Below the pieces are notes generated by a model, which made no database searches, was not told the origin of the DNA, and saw only the letters and a program-made list of their open reading frames with translations. A program made the position numbers and the translations under genes. From Candidatus Peregrinibacteria bacterium CG10_big_fil_rev_8_21_14_0_10_49_10 (lineage in GTDB: Bacteria; Patescibacteriota; Gracilibacteria; Peribacterales; Peribacteraceae): DNA of 40,347 bases. Position 1 is the stretch's first letter. Each line of letters begins with the position of its first letter. Below, one piece after another: positions 1 through 8,335 of this stretch. The DNA lies in contig PFDR01000063.1 in assembly GCA_002772545.1 (NCBI GenBank), forward strand, positions 5,171 through 45,517, read 5' to 3'.

Positions 1-438
1 ACTGGCTGTTTGAGCCGTCCATGAAAGCTGACCGGCGCTGTTTGTGGCCAGCACTTTTCCGGAAGCAGAACCATCGGCTCCGGGGAATGTGTATGCCACA
101 CCACCAACAGTAAGGGTGGATCCGAACACCGCAGCACCGTCCACGGTAATGCTTCCGCTTGCAGTGAGGTTTCCTTCTACGTGGACGTCATCCGTAAACT
201 GGAAACGGGCATTGGTTACATCCCACCGCAATATTTCATTGGCACTGTCACCAAATCGCAACTCTATATTTGTGGATCCGTCTCCATCGTCAATTATCTG
301 GAATGCCTCTGTATTCACCAGAAGTGTAGGACCCCAGGAACTTGCCTCTGCTACAGACGGTAAAAGACTGGCGAGCAATACACCCACCGCAAGAGTGGCT
401 ATACGCTTTTGAATGTTATGGAATAGATGAGGTGACAT
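1..438 (-). CDS. Secreted surface protein, N-terminal part only (3' end outside window)
   Basis: An open frame runs from an ATG at 438 to the left edge with no stop, so only the first ~146 residues are seen. Residues 1-32 form a signal peptide: a basic start (NIQKR), a hydrophobic core, then a small-residue cleavage region near AEA. The mature part holds the block DITNGRF-like 'WDVTNARFQFTDDVHVEGNL', followed by 'SGSITVDG' and a 'GKVLATNSAGQ' linker. This pattern resembles tail-fibre or beta-helical surface repeats. The same block recurs in the next gene (629-2206), so the two are probably paralogous modules of the cell exterior. Exact function is not recognisable. A -10 box and a weak -35 box lie 49-77 nt upstream, so this gene has its own promoter. 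Confidence 0.75.
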   Translation of the reverse strand, partial: MSPHLFHNIQKRIATLAVGVLLASLLPSVAEASSWGPTLLVNTEAFQIIDDGDGSTNIELRFGDSANEILRWDVTNARFQFTDDVHVEGNLTASGSITVDGAAVFGSTLTVGGVAYTFPGADGSASGKVLATNSAGQLSWTAQTAS

Positions 439-486
439 GATGTCTTTTTTTATATGTGTGACCGATTCTTTCCATTCGATCGAACC

Positions 487-515
487 ATTATACCTCTTTT
501 TCTCTCTCTCGGTAA
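487..515 (-). promoter_or_regulatory. Sigma-70-like promoter of the 438 gene
   Basis: On the minus strand a perfect TATAAT (487-492) lies 17 bp downstream of TTACCG (510-515), a weak -35 box. The predicted start is near 480, giving a 5' UTR of about 40 nt. The stretch 439-628 otherwise holds no gene. A small TCTCC/GGAGA hairpin near 596-610 may mark the 3' end of the 629-2206 transcript. Confidence 0.45.
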
Positions 516-628
516 GGAATGACAACTTGACATATATATAAAAGATGTTTGCCGATTTATGAATACACGCCACCCTTGATATAGGACCATTCATCTCCTA
601 TGGAGAAAATACGACAGATCCTCATCGA

Positions 629-2206
629 CTACGGACTCTGCAGTAACTCAACATGCTTCATTTTCAACGCACCCAAGTGCATCTGAAAATCATCTTTCGC
701 ATACAACTTAAACTTGATAAGGAAGTCCTGTTCAGGGGTCCAAGTGGGAGTTCCCTCAAAAGCAATGTTTGAAGTTGTCCAACTGGTATTCGCCAGCTCA
801 GTAGTGGAACCTGAAAGAGTCACGGGTGATCCGTTCGTATCAAAAACAGAAATATCCATCTTGTTGTTTGTGGTATCTGCTGAGGTAGAGCGGTACGTAA
901 TGCTCAGGGGATTTCTTGCCCAGCGAATATAGTCCACAGGAACTGCAATACGTACGATCACATCGTAATCCTGCAGAGACGTAATAGAGCTCGTCCAGAG
1001 GTAGTAGTTATTTTTGGAGGTGTTGTCATGCTCGGCATAGAGTTGCCCCACATTGTTCGTGGCATCTCCCTGGAAGGTGGTATTTGCATACTCCGGTTGG
1101 AAGACCTGCTGTACAGCATGCTCTCTGTCATCGCTGCTTAGCACCCGAAGATCCGCAACACTGGTTATGGAACCACCCGTTGCTGTAACCGAAGCCAGGG
1201 GAATAAAGCTCTTATCCGTTGGGAATGCACTGCCGATTGTGAGTCCGGTAGAGGTAAAGAAGAGATAGTTGGTCGCCTGGTCTGAAAGATTCACGCTTCC
1301 GCTGCCGTCATAGTTCGTTATGGCACTATTGACCCGGTAACTACCGCCCGCAATGCTTACAGTCAGACCCGCTCCGCTGGAGACCTTGAGCTGTGTGCCA
1401 GCTGCCTCTGTAAGTGAGGTAATGTCCACGCCGTTAATGAGTCCTGTCACAGTGAGGTTTCCCTGAATGCGTGCATCGTCGTTAAAGTTGAATCGACCGT
1501 TTGTGATATCGTAGGTAATCTTTTTGGAAAGAGACGTTCCAAACTGCAACGCTATGCTGTCACCGGCGGAGTCATCGGCATCCAGCACAAACTCGTTGCG
1601 ATTCGTTCCCGAAGGAATGAGCCCTTCTCCCAAGAGTCCCCCGGAGCCCAGTACAGGAATGGAGCCGCTGCTGGTACCGGTGTCCCGCTGATCCAGAAGA
1701 TCTGCGTTTAGAGCAAAAGGAACGACATCTATGGGTGAGCGGTCGACTGTATCGTCAGTTGAATTTTGATCCAGAAGCTCATATGCCGTATTGGCATCAC
1801 CGGAAGATTTTACTTCCACCTGTAAGAAGAGGCTGCCAAGTTGGGCGGTAGTATAGGAGCTGAGATCGGGCAGTGCAGTCCCGCTTCCAAGTTCCACAGT
1901 AAAGTAGCCGTTACTATCCGGTGTAACGGTATGCACCTCCTGCCAACTGGCATACTCTGCGGCACCAACATCAATGGATCCTGTGGCAGTAACGTCACCA
2001 TCCACAAAGTCTGCACTCGTCCACCAGCTGAAGCGCACAGAGTGAGCTGTGGTAACAGCATTGTCACTGCTATCCAGCAGATGTGCATCATAAATGATTT
2101 TTTGCGGTCCTGTGGTAGCAGCACCGGCACTTATCACAGGCAGAAGCAGGAGCACGGCAGTACATGCTAGCAGTGCGGAGCCGATGCGGATGAATGTGCG
2201 CATCAT
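629..2206 (-). CDS. Secreted surface protein with tail-fibre-like repeats (525 aa)
   Basis: Residues 1-30 are a signal peptide ending near SAGAA, so the product is exported. No catalytic motif is visible. Residues ~210-265 carry 'ITYDITNGRFNFNDDARIQG' and 'NLTVTGLINGVDIT', matching the block in the truncated neighbour at 1-438. Residues ~270-370 are Gly/Ser/Thr-rich and beta-type, as in bacteriophage-tail-like or beta-helix surface proteins. The C-terminal ~150 residues look like a separate beta-sandwich (TWTPEQDFLIKFKLYAKDD). The ATG overlaps the upstream stop as ATGA (2203-2206), showing translational coupling with the 339-aa gene. Inferred role: cell-surface structure or adhesion. The family name is unknown to me. 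Confidence 0.8.
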   Translation of the reverse strand: MMRTFIRIGSALLACTAVLLLLPVISAGAATTGPQKIIYDAHLLDSSDNAVTTAHSVRFSWWTSADFVDGDVTATGSIDVGAAEYASWQEVHTVTPDSNGYFTVELGSGTALPDLSSYTTAQLGSLFLQVEVKSSGDANTAYELLDQNSTDDTVDRSPIDVVPFALNADLLDQRDTGTSSGSIPVLGSGGLLGEGLIPSGTNRNEFVLDADDSAGDSIALQFGTSLSKKITYDITNGRFNFNDDARIQGNLTVTGLINGVDITSLTEAAGTQLKVSSGAGLTVSIAGGSYRVNSAITNYDGSGSVNLSDQATNYLFFTSTGLTIGSAFPTDKSFIPLASVTATGGSITSVADLRVLSSDDREHAVQQVFQPEYANTTFQGDATNNVGQLYAEHDNTSKNNYYLWTSSITSLQDYDVIVRIAVPVDYIRWARNPLSITYRSTSADTTNNKMDISVFDTNGSPVTLSGSTTELANTSWTTSNIAFEGTPTWTPEQDFLIKFKLYAKDDFQMHLGALKMKHVELLQSP

Positions 2207-3222
2207 GAATGTTTTGTTTTTATGAGTAATTTGCGTTTCACCGTCTTTGGATACAGCAGGTGATGCTTAAAGTTCGTTTTTGGTTTTGGGGTTCTGATAC
2301 TAAAAGTTAAGAGAGGCAAAGTACTCAAAGCCTGAGGAATAGCAATCAGCTGTTTGACTCCTTTCAATGCAAAATGTTTCACAATGTGAGATGCAACAGC
2401 AAGAGTGCTTCCTATAACAAACAGACTGAATAGTACTATGCCGTATCCTTTCAGCCCCATATGCGACTGCTGCACGAGCACGTTCCACATGCGTTGTCTT
2501 TCTGGTGCTGCACTTCTGAGTACTTCATCCCATGAACTAGAAGATGAGTAGTCCTCTGGATAGTGCACGTCATAAATACGAGAAACAGTATCGAACACTG
2601 AAGGAATAGGCTGATCTAACTCCAGATCGATTCCATGAGTGAAGATATCCGGGATGGGAGCCTGAGATTGCTCCTGGGAGACAGTGGCCTGCCCTGCTTC
2701 CGATGTTGTTTCGGATGCGAGTTCCGGTGTTCTTTCTGCTGCAGGCTCCTCCTTCACTTGTTCATCTACAGACTCAGGTGGCTTTTTAACGCCCTCTTCT
2801 GGAGCAGCCGGCTTGGTCCCCTCTTCTGCCGTGGATGGCTTCTGTACACCCGGCACAGTCACAGAGGGTAATGTTCTGCGACCACCTCCACCGCTACTGC
2901 CACCTCCGGTATTAGAAGATGGACTACCGCCGGAAGAAGAACCTCCACCGGAAGAAGACTGTACCTGTACTGCAGGTGGTGCAGACACTATTTGGAAACT
3001 GGTACTTGCTAGCGGCACACTCTTCCATGTCATTCCCCCTTCATTCAGACTAAAGGAGCCAGATGTCTTGGCACCTCCATCTGCAGTACCTGGGAACTCT
3101 GTATAGAGGCGGAATGAGGTACTTTCTGCCGCAATGGCAAATTCACAGCTGAATGCGAAGGATGCAGCAACTACGAGGAGTGTAAAGATGCGCATGCCAG
3201 TGGAGATGTATGTGGTACGCAT
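2203..3222 (-). CDS. Secreted membrane-anchored low-complexity surface protein (339 aa)
   Basis: A signal peptide (1-32, ending AIAAES) precedes a beta-type segment 'TSFRLYTEFPGTADG' / 'SGSFSLNEGGMTW', a pattern seen in exported CPR proteins. Residues ~90-210 are Ser/Gly-rich, then Pro/Glu/Lys-rich, and probably form an extended stalk. One transmembrane helix (GIVLFSLFVIGSTLAVASHI, ~255-275) is followed by a basic C-terminal tail rich in Lys and Pro, which should be cytoplasmic. The head-stalk-anchor layout suggests a surface protein tethered to the membrane. It starts 2 bp after the stop of the HTH gene and overlaps the next gene by 4 bp, so the three form one unit. No enzyme motif was found. 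Confidence 0.75.
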   Translation of the reverse strand: MRTTYISTGMRIFTLLVVAASFAFSCEFAIAAESTSFRLYTEFPGTADGGAKTSGSFSLNEGGMTWKSVPLASTSFQIVSAPPAVQVQSSSGGGSSSGGSPSSNTGGGSSGGGGRRTLPSVTVPGVQKPSTAEEGTKPAAPEEGVKKPPESVDEQVKEEPAAERTPELASETTSEAGQATVSQEQSQAPIPDIFTHGIDLELDQPIPSVFDTVSRIYDVHYPEDYSSSSSWDEVLRSAAPERQRMWNVLVQQSHMGLKGYGIVLFSLFVIGSTLAVASHIVKHFALKGVKQLIAIPQALSTLPLLTFSIRTPKPKTNFKHHLLYPKTVKRKLLIKTKHS

Positions 3223-3224
3223 GG

Positions 3225-3818
3225 CTAGCTGCTGAATGTGGGAGAAATACCAAAGACCTCACCAACCGTTTCCGGAGGTATGGGATCTTCTGCTTGCTGT
3301 TTTTCATGTACGAAACTTGATTGTCTCTGTCTCTCCGCAGCCTCCTTTCGCTTTCGACGATGTGCAGGAGTCTCTGCAAAGAAGAATCCCTGTCTCGCAA
3401 TAACGCGACCAACCGTGGCACTGGATATGCGAACGCCATGATCTCTCTGCAATGACTCAGAAATCTTGTCTTTAGATATGAGCGGCTCTGCGACTCTGCA
3501 CTGCCTGATGAGCGTGACCACATGAAGAGGTGTCTCCGGCTCGCGCACATTCTTGGGCCGACGGGATTCCTCCTCCAGGGTAGAAAGATCAGATGCACGA
3601 AACCGCTGCGCCCAACGCAAAAATGTACTGCGTGCTATGCCGTAGTACCGACAGGTCAAACTCACATTTGTGTTGTGCGTGAGGTAGTACTCAAACCAGC
3701 GCAACCTCTTGCGAGCGTCTACCGAAAGTTCCAAGCGGGTCGCGCGTCGCTGCAAACTCCGCACCTCCTTGAGGTTCCAACGAAATGCCTTGTGCTTTCT
3801 TGTGTATTTTGAAGCCAC
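3225..3818 (-). CDS. Two-HTH DNA-binding protein, transposase N-terminus-like without a catalytic domain (197 aa)
   Basis: Residues ~50-75 form a helix-turn-helix (VSLTCRYYGIARSTFLRWAQ). A second one at ~110-145 contains 'VRISSATVGRVIARQGFF'. This pair is typical of the N-terminal half of IS481/IS630-type transposases and integrases. No DDE catalytic domain follows: the protein ends in a basic segment (HRRKRKEAAERQRQ) and a short acidic tail. The start is GTG at 3818; no better in-frame ATG is visible upstream. It is the first gene of a tight unit with two surface-protein genes, and the phased TGATC array begins 75 bp upstream. It may be a domesticated transposase acting as a regulator (inference). 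The alternative is a decaying insertion-sequence gene, although the frame is intact and no inverted repeats were seen. Confidence 0.7.
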   Translation of the reverse strand: MASKYTRKHKAFRWNLKEVRSLQRRATRLELSVDARKRLRWFEYYLTHNTNVSLTCRYYGIARSTFLRWAQRFRASDLSTLEEESRRPKNVREPETPLHVVTLIRQCRVAEPLISKDKISESLQRDHGVRISSATVGRVIARQGFFFAETPAHRRKRKEAAERQRQSSFVHEKQQAEDPIPPETVGEVFGISPTFSS

Positions 3819-3892
3819 TCCTGTTTGTGTGATTTTGTGATGAAAACCATGTCTAGTATAGCATTGTTAAGTTCTCTTGTCCAACATCATTT

Positions 3893-4640
3893 TGATCTTT
3901 TAACACTATTTTCAATAAAGATTTTGATGTTTTAGATATTTTGATGTAACAGATGCATCTGATATTTCCGCTGAACAGAGATCTGCGCTTCATTTTAAAA
4001 TGATCAGATACAAGTGGCTGATGTCTCTGTATCTGATCTTCTCTTTTTCTCTGGGGCTCAAAGAAAATTATACAGACTAGAACATTCGTTCTCTGTTGTT
4101 TTTGATCCTTTAGCAGCTTGAAATCACTGTTTTAAATTACAATAACACATGTATTTTCCTCTTTCTTTCTGATCTTCCTGTGAACGTAAACCTACAGAAA
4201 CAATTACTATACTATAATTTTTGCTCAAATCAACAATTCCACCCCGCACACCATTCTTCCTTCCATACAAAATACGGAGCAGCTCCATAGGAAGAATGTA
4301 GCTGTTGTTATTGATCTTCTCTCATGCATATAAGAAAATATCTACTTACTCCATCTTGGAAATCCCATTATCTCCAAATCTGTCTGATCATTTCCCATGC
4401 AAAGCAAAAGAAAGAACAGAATACTAGCGAAGTCAGATCTATGGTCTGTAGTAGTACATTTGTTCATGATGAATTTGATAGGAATCACTGTGATCTTTTC
4501 TTTTAAAATGGGGCTGAATGATATTTTATCTCTACAATATTTTTGAGGGTGCACCAATGTGTTTGATCTTTTACCATGCGTATTATAATTACAATATATA
4601 TTGTAATTTTGTAAAAATTTCCTTTCTATCTGATCATTCA
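3893..4640 (+). repeat. Phased array of same-direction TGATC motifs in AT-rich DNA
   Basis: TGATC begins at 3893, 4001, 4034, 4103, 4170, 4312, 4385, 4491, 4564 and 4631, with one outlier at 4815 and a near match (TGATA) at 3960. Most are followed by TT or AT and then pyrimidines. Three share TGATC-WTYYMY-CATGC (4312, 4385, 4564). Many are preceded by a T-rich TGTT or TATC stretch. Distances from the first site fall close to multiples of about 35 bp. The region lies between the divergent HTH operon and the SLH gene and holds no convincing gene. The flanking repeats are too degenerate for a CRISPR. Possible roles: operator array for the neighbouring HTH protein, or a nucleoprotein site. Confidence 0.6.
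4587..4608. promoter_or_regulatory. Perfect 22-bp AT-rich palindrome inside the TGATC array
   Basis: Both halves pair perfectly over 11 bp (half site AATTACAATAT) without a spacer. The centre at 4597.5 is midway between the TGATC motifs at 4564 and 4631. This suits a homodimer operator better than a terminator, because there is no loop and no U-tract. Confidence 0.5.
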
Positions 4641-4834
4641 TACAGAGACAGTAACTATTGCTCATTCGGAAGACTAAACATCTGAACAATGAAACTGAAG
4701 AAAGCGGTTTTTGTTACAGTCATCAGTGGCATAGAACAGTTTTGAACCTTCTCAGAGACTTTTATTTAAGGCTTGTAGGCAGGAGATCCCTTTGCTACTC
4801 TTTTATTGTTTTCGTGATCTTCCTCACTACTTCC

Positions 4835-5896
4835 ATGCACTCACACAGTTCAGTCATCACAGTAAGGCAGAAGACACTGTGTACCCATTCTGTCTCCGGA
4901 GCACTCCTGAGCTTGCTTCTTCTACTCACACCTACTCTTGTATCTGCTCAGCAATCCTTCAGTGACCTGCCGGAAGATCATTACGCCTTTTCCGCTGTAG
5001 AGTTCCTGAAAGAGAATGGCATCATATCCGGATACAGTGACGGTACATTTAAACCCGAAAAGAAAGTAAACCGAGCAGAAGCGCTCAAAATTTTGCTTGG
5101 GAGTTTGGTTACGCAGGAACAACTCAGTCTCGCAACCGGTACAGACTTTACAGATGTTCCTGCAGGCAGTTGGTTCCTCCCGTACGTTGAAATTGCAAAA
5201 GTGAACGGCATTGTGGACGGTCCGCCTAAAAAGACAGCCTTTCAGGGAGAAAAGCCTGTCATCAAAGTTGAATTCATTAAAATGCTTCTTCTTGCAAATA
5301 AGATAGATCCGAATTCGTACAGTGAAATACGCCTCCCTCTTTCCTCCGATGTAAACAACGTAGAGGAGTGGTACTACCCCTACCTACGGTATGCGTTTAC
5401 CTCTTCCATGATCATGATTGGCCAGGATGGTCTTTTAAAACCAGGAGAAGAACTTACCAGAGGACAAACAGCAGTTCTCCTCCACCGGTTCCTTATGTAC
5501 AAGGGTAATCGTCGGACCCAGGCACTCCTCTCCGAAACAGAGAATGAAATACTCGTGATACTTGCCATGTTAGAAGCCAACAACGTTGAACAAGCTGAAT
5601 TTGCATCTGCCAGAGCTCTTCTTGCCGCACGCGGTGCGCATACCAGCAAACCCAATGAGCCCATCGTCATCGGAGCTCTGAAGACGGCAGAAGCTTTTCG
5701 TGCATTGGTACGTGGGTATCGCAGCGGATTAAATAAGGATTACACACAAGTTGAAAAACTTGCAAAGGACGCATGGCATCTCGGTGAGCAGGCCAAAGAT
5801 GCTTCCACCGATCTCGGCACTCTCGCAGACCAGGTACAGAAGATCTCACAGAATATGGCAGAGAGTGCGCGTGCAGAGATGTCCAAAACAGAGTAA
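4835..5896 (+). CDS. Secreted protein with three SLH domains and a helical C-terminus
   Basis: ATG 4835 is chosen over the longer frame from 4658 because it starts directly before a signal peptide (VSGALLSLLLLLTPTLVSAQ). Three S-layer-homology domains follow: ~41-90 (FSDLPEDHYAFSAVEFLKENG, SGYSDGTFKP), ~100-155 (FTDVPAGSWFLPYVEIAKVNG) and ~165-225 (EEWYYPYLRYA, LTRGQTAVLLHRFL). The last ~120 residues are Ala/Glu-rich and helical. SLH domains bind secondary cell-wall polymers, so this is an S-layer or wall-anchored protein. It is followed at 13 bp by the riboflavin kinase gene. No Shine-Dalgarno sequence is seen. The upstream region contains the TGATC motifs, one of them at 4815. Confidence 0.85.
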   Translation: MHSHSSVITVRQKTLCTHSVSGALLSLLLLLTPTLVSAQQSFSDLPEDHYAFSAVEFLKENGIISGYSDGTFKPEKKVNRAEALKILLGSLVTQEQLSLATGTDFTDVPAGSWFLPYVEIAKVNGIVDGPPKKTAFQGEKPVIKVEFIKMLLLANKIDPNSYSEIRLPLSSDVNNVEEWYYPYLRYAFTSSMIMIGQDGLLKPGEELTRGQTAVLLHRFLMYKGNRRTQALLSETENEILVILAMLEANNVEQAEFASARALLAARGAHTSKPNEPIVIGALKTAEAFRALVRGYRSGLNKDYTQVEKLAKDAWHLGEQAKDASTDLGTLADQVQKISQNMAESARAEMSKTE

Positions 5897-5908
5897 TCTG
5901 CAGGAAAT

Positions 5909-6298
5909 ATGCCCCTACAGAAACCCCTCCGTTTCAGCGCCTCGGCCATCTCCGGCGCAGGTCGGGGGCGTGAATACGGTATACCTACTATCAACGTGAA
6001 TCTTGCCGCTGTTCCGGAAGAAATGGAAGAGGGCATTTATGCGTGTTTAGTGGAACTGGGAGATGATCCTAAGCGTTATATGGGTGCCATGCACTTCGGC
6101 CCGCGTCCTGTGTTTCAGGATTCTCGAGCGTGCGAAGTACATGTACTGGATACGGACATAGAGACCCCACCCGCGGAGGTGACCATTACAGTTGTGGCGT
6201 ACCTGCGTTCGATTCAAAACTTTGGTTCCGTGGAGGAGTTAAAAGAGCAAATACTGGAGGATATAGAGCAATGTCGTGCTATTCTTGGTGCGTCATGA
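5909..6298 (+). CDS. Riboflavin kinase-like domain protein (129 aa)
   Basis: The sequence matches the C-terminal flavokinase half of RibF. It has the 'SGAGRGREYGIPTINVNL' motif (family pattern G-x-G-R-G-x-x-x-G-x-P-T-x-N, with the PTxN Thr/Asn binding Mg-ATP), then 'GAMHFGPRPVF' and 'CEVHVLD'. The family phosphorylates riboflavin to FMN. The N-terminal FMN adenylyltransferase half of bifunctional RibF is absent, and 129 aa fits a stand-alone kinase. The AGGA just before ATG 5909 is one of few Shine-Dalgarno-like sites here. Its TGA overlaps the ATG of the Mur ligase (ATGA at 6295-6298). The short length and the changed RPVF (usually RPTF) leave some doubt about activity. Confidence 0.75.
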   Translation: MPLQKPLRFSASAISGAGRGREYGIPTINVNLAAVPEEMEEGIYACLVELGDDPKRYMGAMHFGPRPVFQDSRACEVHVLDTDIETPPAEVTITVVAYLRSIQNFGSVEELKEQILEDIEQCRAILGAS

Positions 6299-7632
6299 AA
6301 GAGCAACTCAGGGCATTGGTCTCCCACAGAAACCCTCTTCGGTTGGGCTGGCACTACGCAAGGGCATGGGCCGCAGCACTCCTCTGTGGGTTTCCGGCTC
6401 GTTCACTCACTGTCATAGGCATTACAGGTACAGACGGGAAAACAACCACAGTAAGCATGGTGACGCACATCCTGCTTGTAGCAGGAAAAAGAGTGGGTTC
6501 AGCGTCCACCACATTTTTTCAGGTAGGAGAAAAACGTGAAGAGAATGCAACACATCAAACCTCCATGCAGCCCATGGTGCTCCAGAAGTTTTTACGTCGT
6601 CTTGTCCACGAGAAGTGTGAATTTGCAGTTATTGAAATGTCCTCACACGGTTTGGTCCAGGGGCGCGTGCATCATACATTTCCCTCCGTTTCCGCTATCA
6701 CCAATACGTCGCGTGAACATTTGGACTACCACGGAAATATGCAGCAGTACAGAAAAGATAAGGGGAACATCTTTAGAATGCTGAAGGGAAAAGGTACAAA
6801 AGTACTCAATGCGTCTGATGAAAGTTTTGCTCTCTACAAAATTATTCCTTCTCAACGAACTATCACATACGGCTCCCCCGGGACAGATATGTGGCTTTCT
6901 GACATATCCTTAAGGGAAACAGAATCCTCTGCTACCCTGCACACAGGGAAAGGGGGAAATGTACAACTCACTTTACCTGTAGCAGGATCATTCAATTTGG
7001 AAAACGCTCTCTGTGCCATATCCTGTGCCCAGACTGTCGGTATTCCACTAGAGATGTGCGTACAGGCACTCCGCAGCTTCCGGAGTCCTCCGGGGCGCCT
7101 GGAGTGCATAGACGAGGGTCAGGGTTTTAGCGTTTTCGTGGATTTTACTGTTTCACCTCAGGCCTATGCAAAAATTCTCACTACTCTCCAATCCCTCGTA
7201 AAAGAAAGCGGGAGAGTGCTAGTTCTCTGCGGAAGCTGTGGCAACAGAATGAAGGAGAAACGCCCGGAAGTCGGACGCATAGTAAGTGAACATGCAGATG
7301 TCGTTGTGGTTACCGAAGATGAAACCTACGGCGAAGATCCTCATGCCATACTGGAAGAAGTCTGGGCAGGCATAACACAAGAGTCGTGTCAGGCACACAA
7401 GATCTTTGACCGTCGTAAAGCCATAGAATGGATCCTGCGAGAAGCAAAGCCCGGAGATGCCGTTGCCCTCTGCGGTATGGGACCCTATACCAGTTTTACA
7501 AAGCTGGAAGGTTCTATTCCCTGGAATGAGGCGAAAATTGCCCGCAGCGTCTTACGCAGTTTGAACCACGAGAGTGAAAAGATTCTGTCTGATATTCTCC
7601 AAGAAACTCTGACCATACATCATTCAGAATGA
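6295..7632 (+). CDS. MurE-like Mur ligase lacking the N-terminal UDP-binding domain (445 aa)
   Basis: Mur ligases use ATP to add an amino acid to the peptidoglycan precursor in the cytoplasm. The P-loop is GITGTDGKTTT (~41-51). The central motif 'NTSREHLDYHG' (~135) corresponds to the N-x-x-x-D/E-H-L-D-Y-H-G motif of MurE. The third domain has 'VLCGSCGNRMKEKRPEVG' and 'VTEDETYGEDP'. In meso-DAP-specific MurE the latter position reads DNPR, so the acceptor amino acid may differ. Only ~40 residues precede the P-loop, whereas typical MurE has about 100, so the N-terminal domain is missing. The longer frame from 6130 overlaps ribF and is rejected in favour of the coupled ATGA start. It ends 4 bp before rnhB. 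Confidence 0.85.
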   Translation: MKEQLRALVSHRNPLRLGWHYARAWAAALLCGFPARSLTVIGITGTDGKTTTVSMVTHILLVAGKRVGSASTTFFQVGEKREENATHQTSMQPMVLQKFLRRLVHEKCEFAVIEMSSHGLVQGRVHHTFPSVSAITNTSREHLDYHGNMQQYRKDKGNIFRMLKGKGTKVLNASDESFALYKIIPSQRTITYGSPGTDMWLSDISLRETESSATLHTGKGGNVQLTLPVAGSFNLENALCAISCAQTVGIPLEMCVQALRSFRSPPGRLECIDEGQGFSVFVDFTVSPQAYAKILTTLQSLVKESGRVLVLCGSCGNRMKEKRPEVGRIVSEHADVVVVTEDETYGEDPHAILEEVWAGITQESCQAHKIFDRRKAIEWILREAKPGDAVALCGMGPYTSFTKLEGSIPWNEAKIARSVLRSLNHESEKILSDILQETLTIHHSE

Positions 7633-7636
7633 CTCT

Positions 7637-8335
7637 ATGTCCCACAGCACACCAGCTGTCATTGTGGGCATAGACGAAGCGGGCCGTGGAGCACTTGCAG
7701 GACCCGTGGTTGCCGCTGCATGTGTAGAAATACCAGAACTCTCTGCGCAGGCATGTATTCGCGACAGCAAACAACTACAGCCTCAAAAGCGGGAAAATGC
7801 CTATGCATGGATTGCAGAGCACTGTCTGTGGGGAATCGGCAGTGTAGACGCAGCAATCATCGATGAAAAAGGCATTCTGAGTGCAACGGAGCAGGCCATG
7901 CAGACGGCAGTGGCAGACCTGGAAAAATCGGTTACCCCGACGTATCTTCTTATTGATGGCAGAGACAAATTCTGGTTTAACTACCCGCATAGCTCCATTG
8001 TTCGGGGTGATACCTCAGAACGGTGCATCGCTGCGGCATCCATACTTGCAAAAGTAACACGAGACCGGCTGATGGTAGAGTATGGCAGAAGACTGCCGTA
8101 CGGATTTGAAATCCATAAGGGCTATGGTACAAAATCCCATTTCGCAGCCATACAGAAGCATGGCCTCTCCATTCTTCATCGAAGAACGTTCCTAAAAAAT
8201 AGAACAACCCACAGTGCTCCTACGCGCAACGGGTTAGAGTGGAACCCGTACCAAAACGATGCGCTGCCCTCCAGAGAATCACCCCCGCTACAAACACCGG
8301 AATTGTCAGTACCTGTCCCCGCGTCAGTTCCATGA
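7637..8335 (+). CDS. rnhB: Ribonuclease HII
   Basis: RNase HII cleaves the RNA strand of RNA-DNA hybrids and single ribonucleotides in DNA. The N-terminus has the catalytic block 'VGIDEAGRGALAGPVVAAAC' with the D-E pair, then RDSKQL. The middle has 'LLIDGRD' and 'RGDTSERCIAAASILAKVTRD' (the S-I-x-A-K motif), then 'YGFEIHKGYGTKSHFAAI' (the GY-x-T-x-x-H motif). Residues ~195-232 are a non-conserved, Pro-rich extension. That tail lies over the 3' end of lgt on the opposite strand, a convergent overlap of 116 bp. It is the last gene of the SLH-ribF-murE-rnhB run. Confidence 0.93.
   Translation: MSHSTPAVIVGIDEAGRGALAGPVVAAACVEIPELSAQACIRDSKQLQPQKRENAYAWIAEHCLWGIGSVDAAIIDEKGILSATEQAMQTAVADLEKSVTPTYLLIDGRDKFWFNYPHSSIVRGDTSERCIAAASILAKVTRDRLMVEYGRRLPYGFEIHKGYGTKSHFAAIQKHGLSILHRRTFLKNRTTHSAPTRNGLEWNPYQNDALPSRESPPLQTPELSVPVPASVP

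Noticed and set aside
3893-4640. CRISPR array
   Set aside because: The TGATC repeats are too short and degenerate, with no conserved 25-40-nt direct repeat, and no cas genes are near.
4658-4834. 59-residue upstream extension of the SLH protein
   Set aside because: It would place a signal peptide internally; ATG 4835 gives a standard one.
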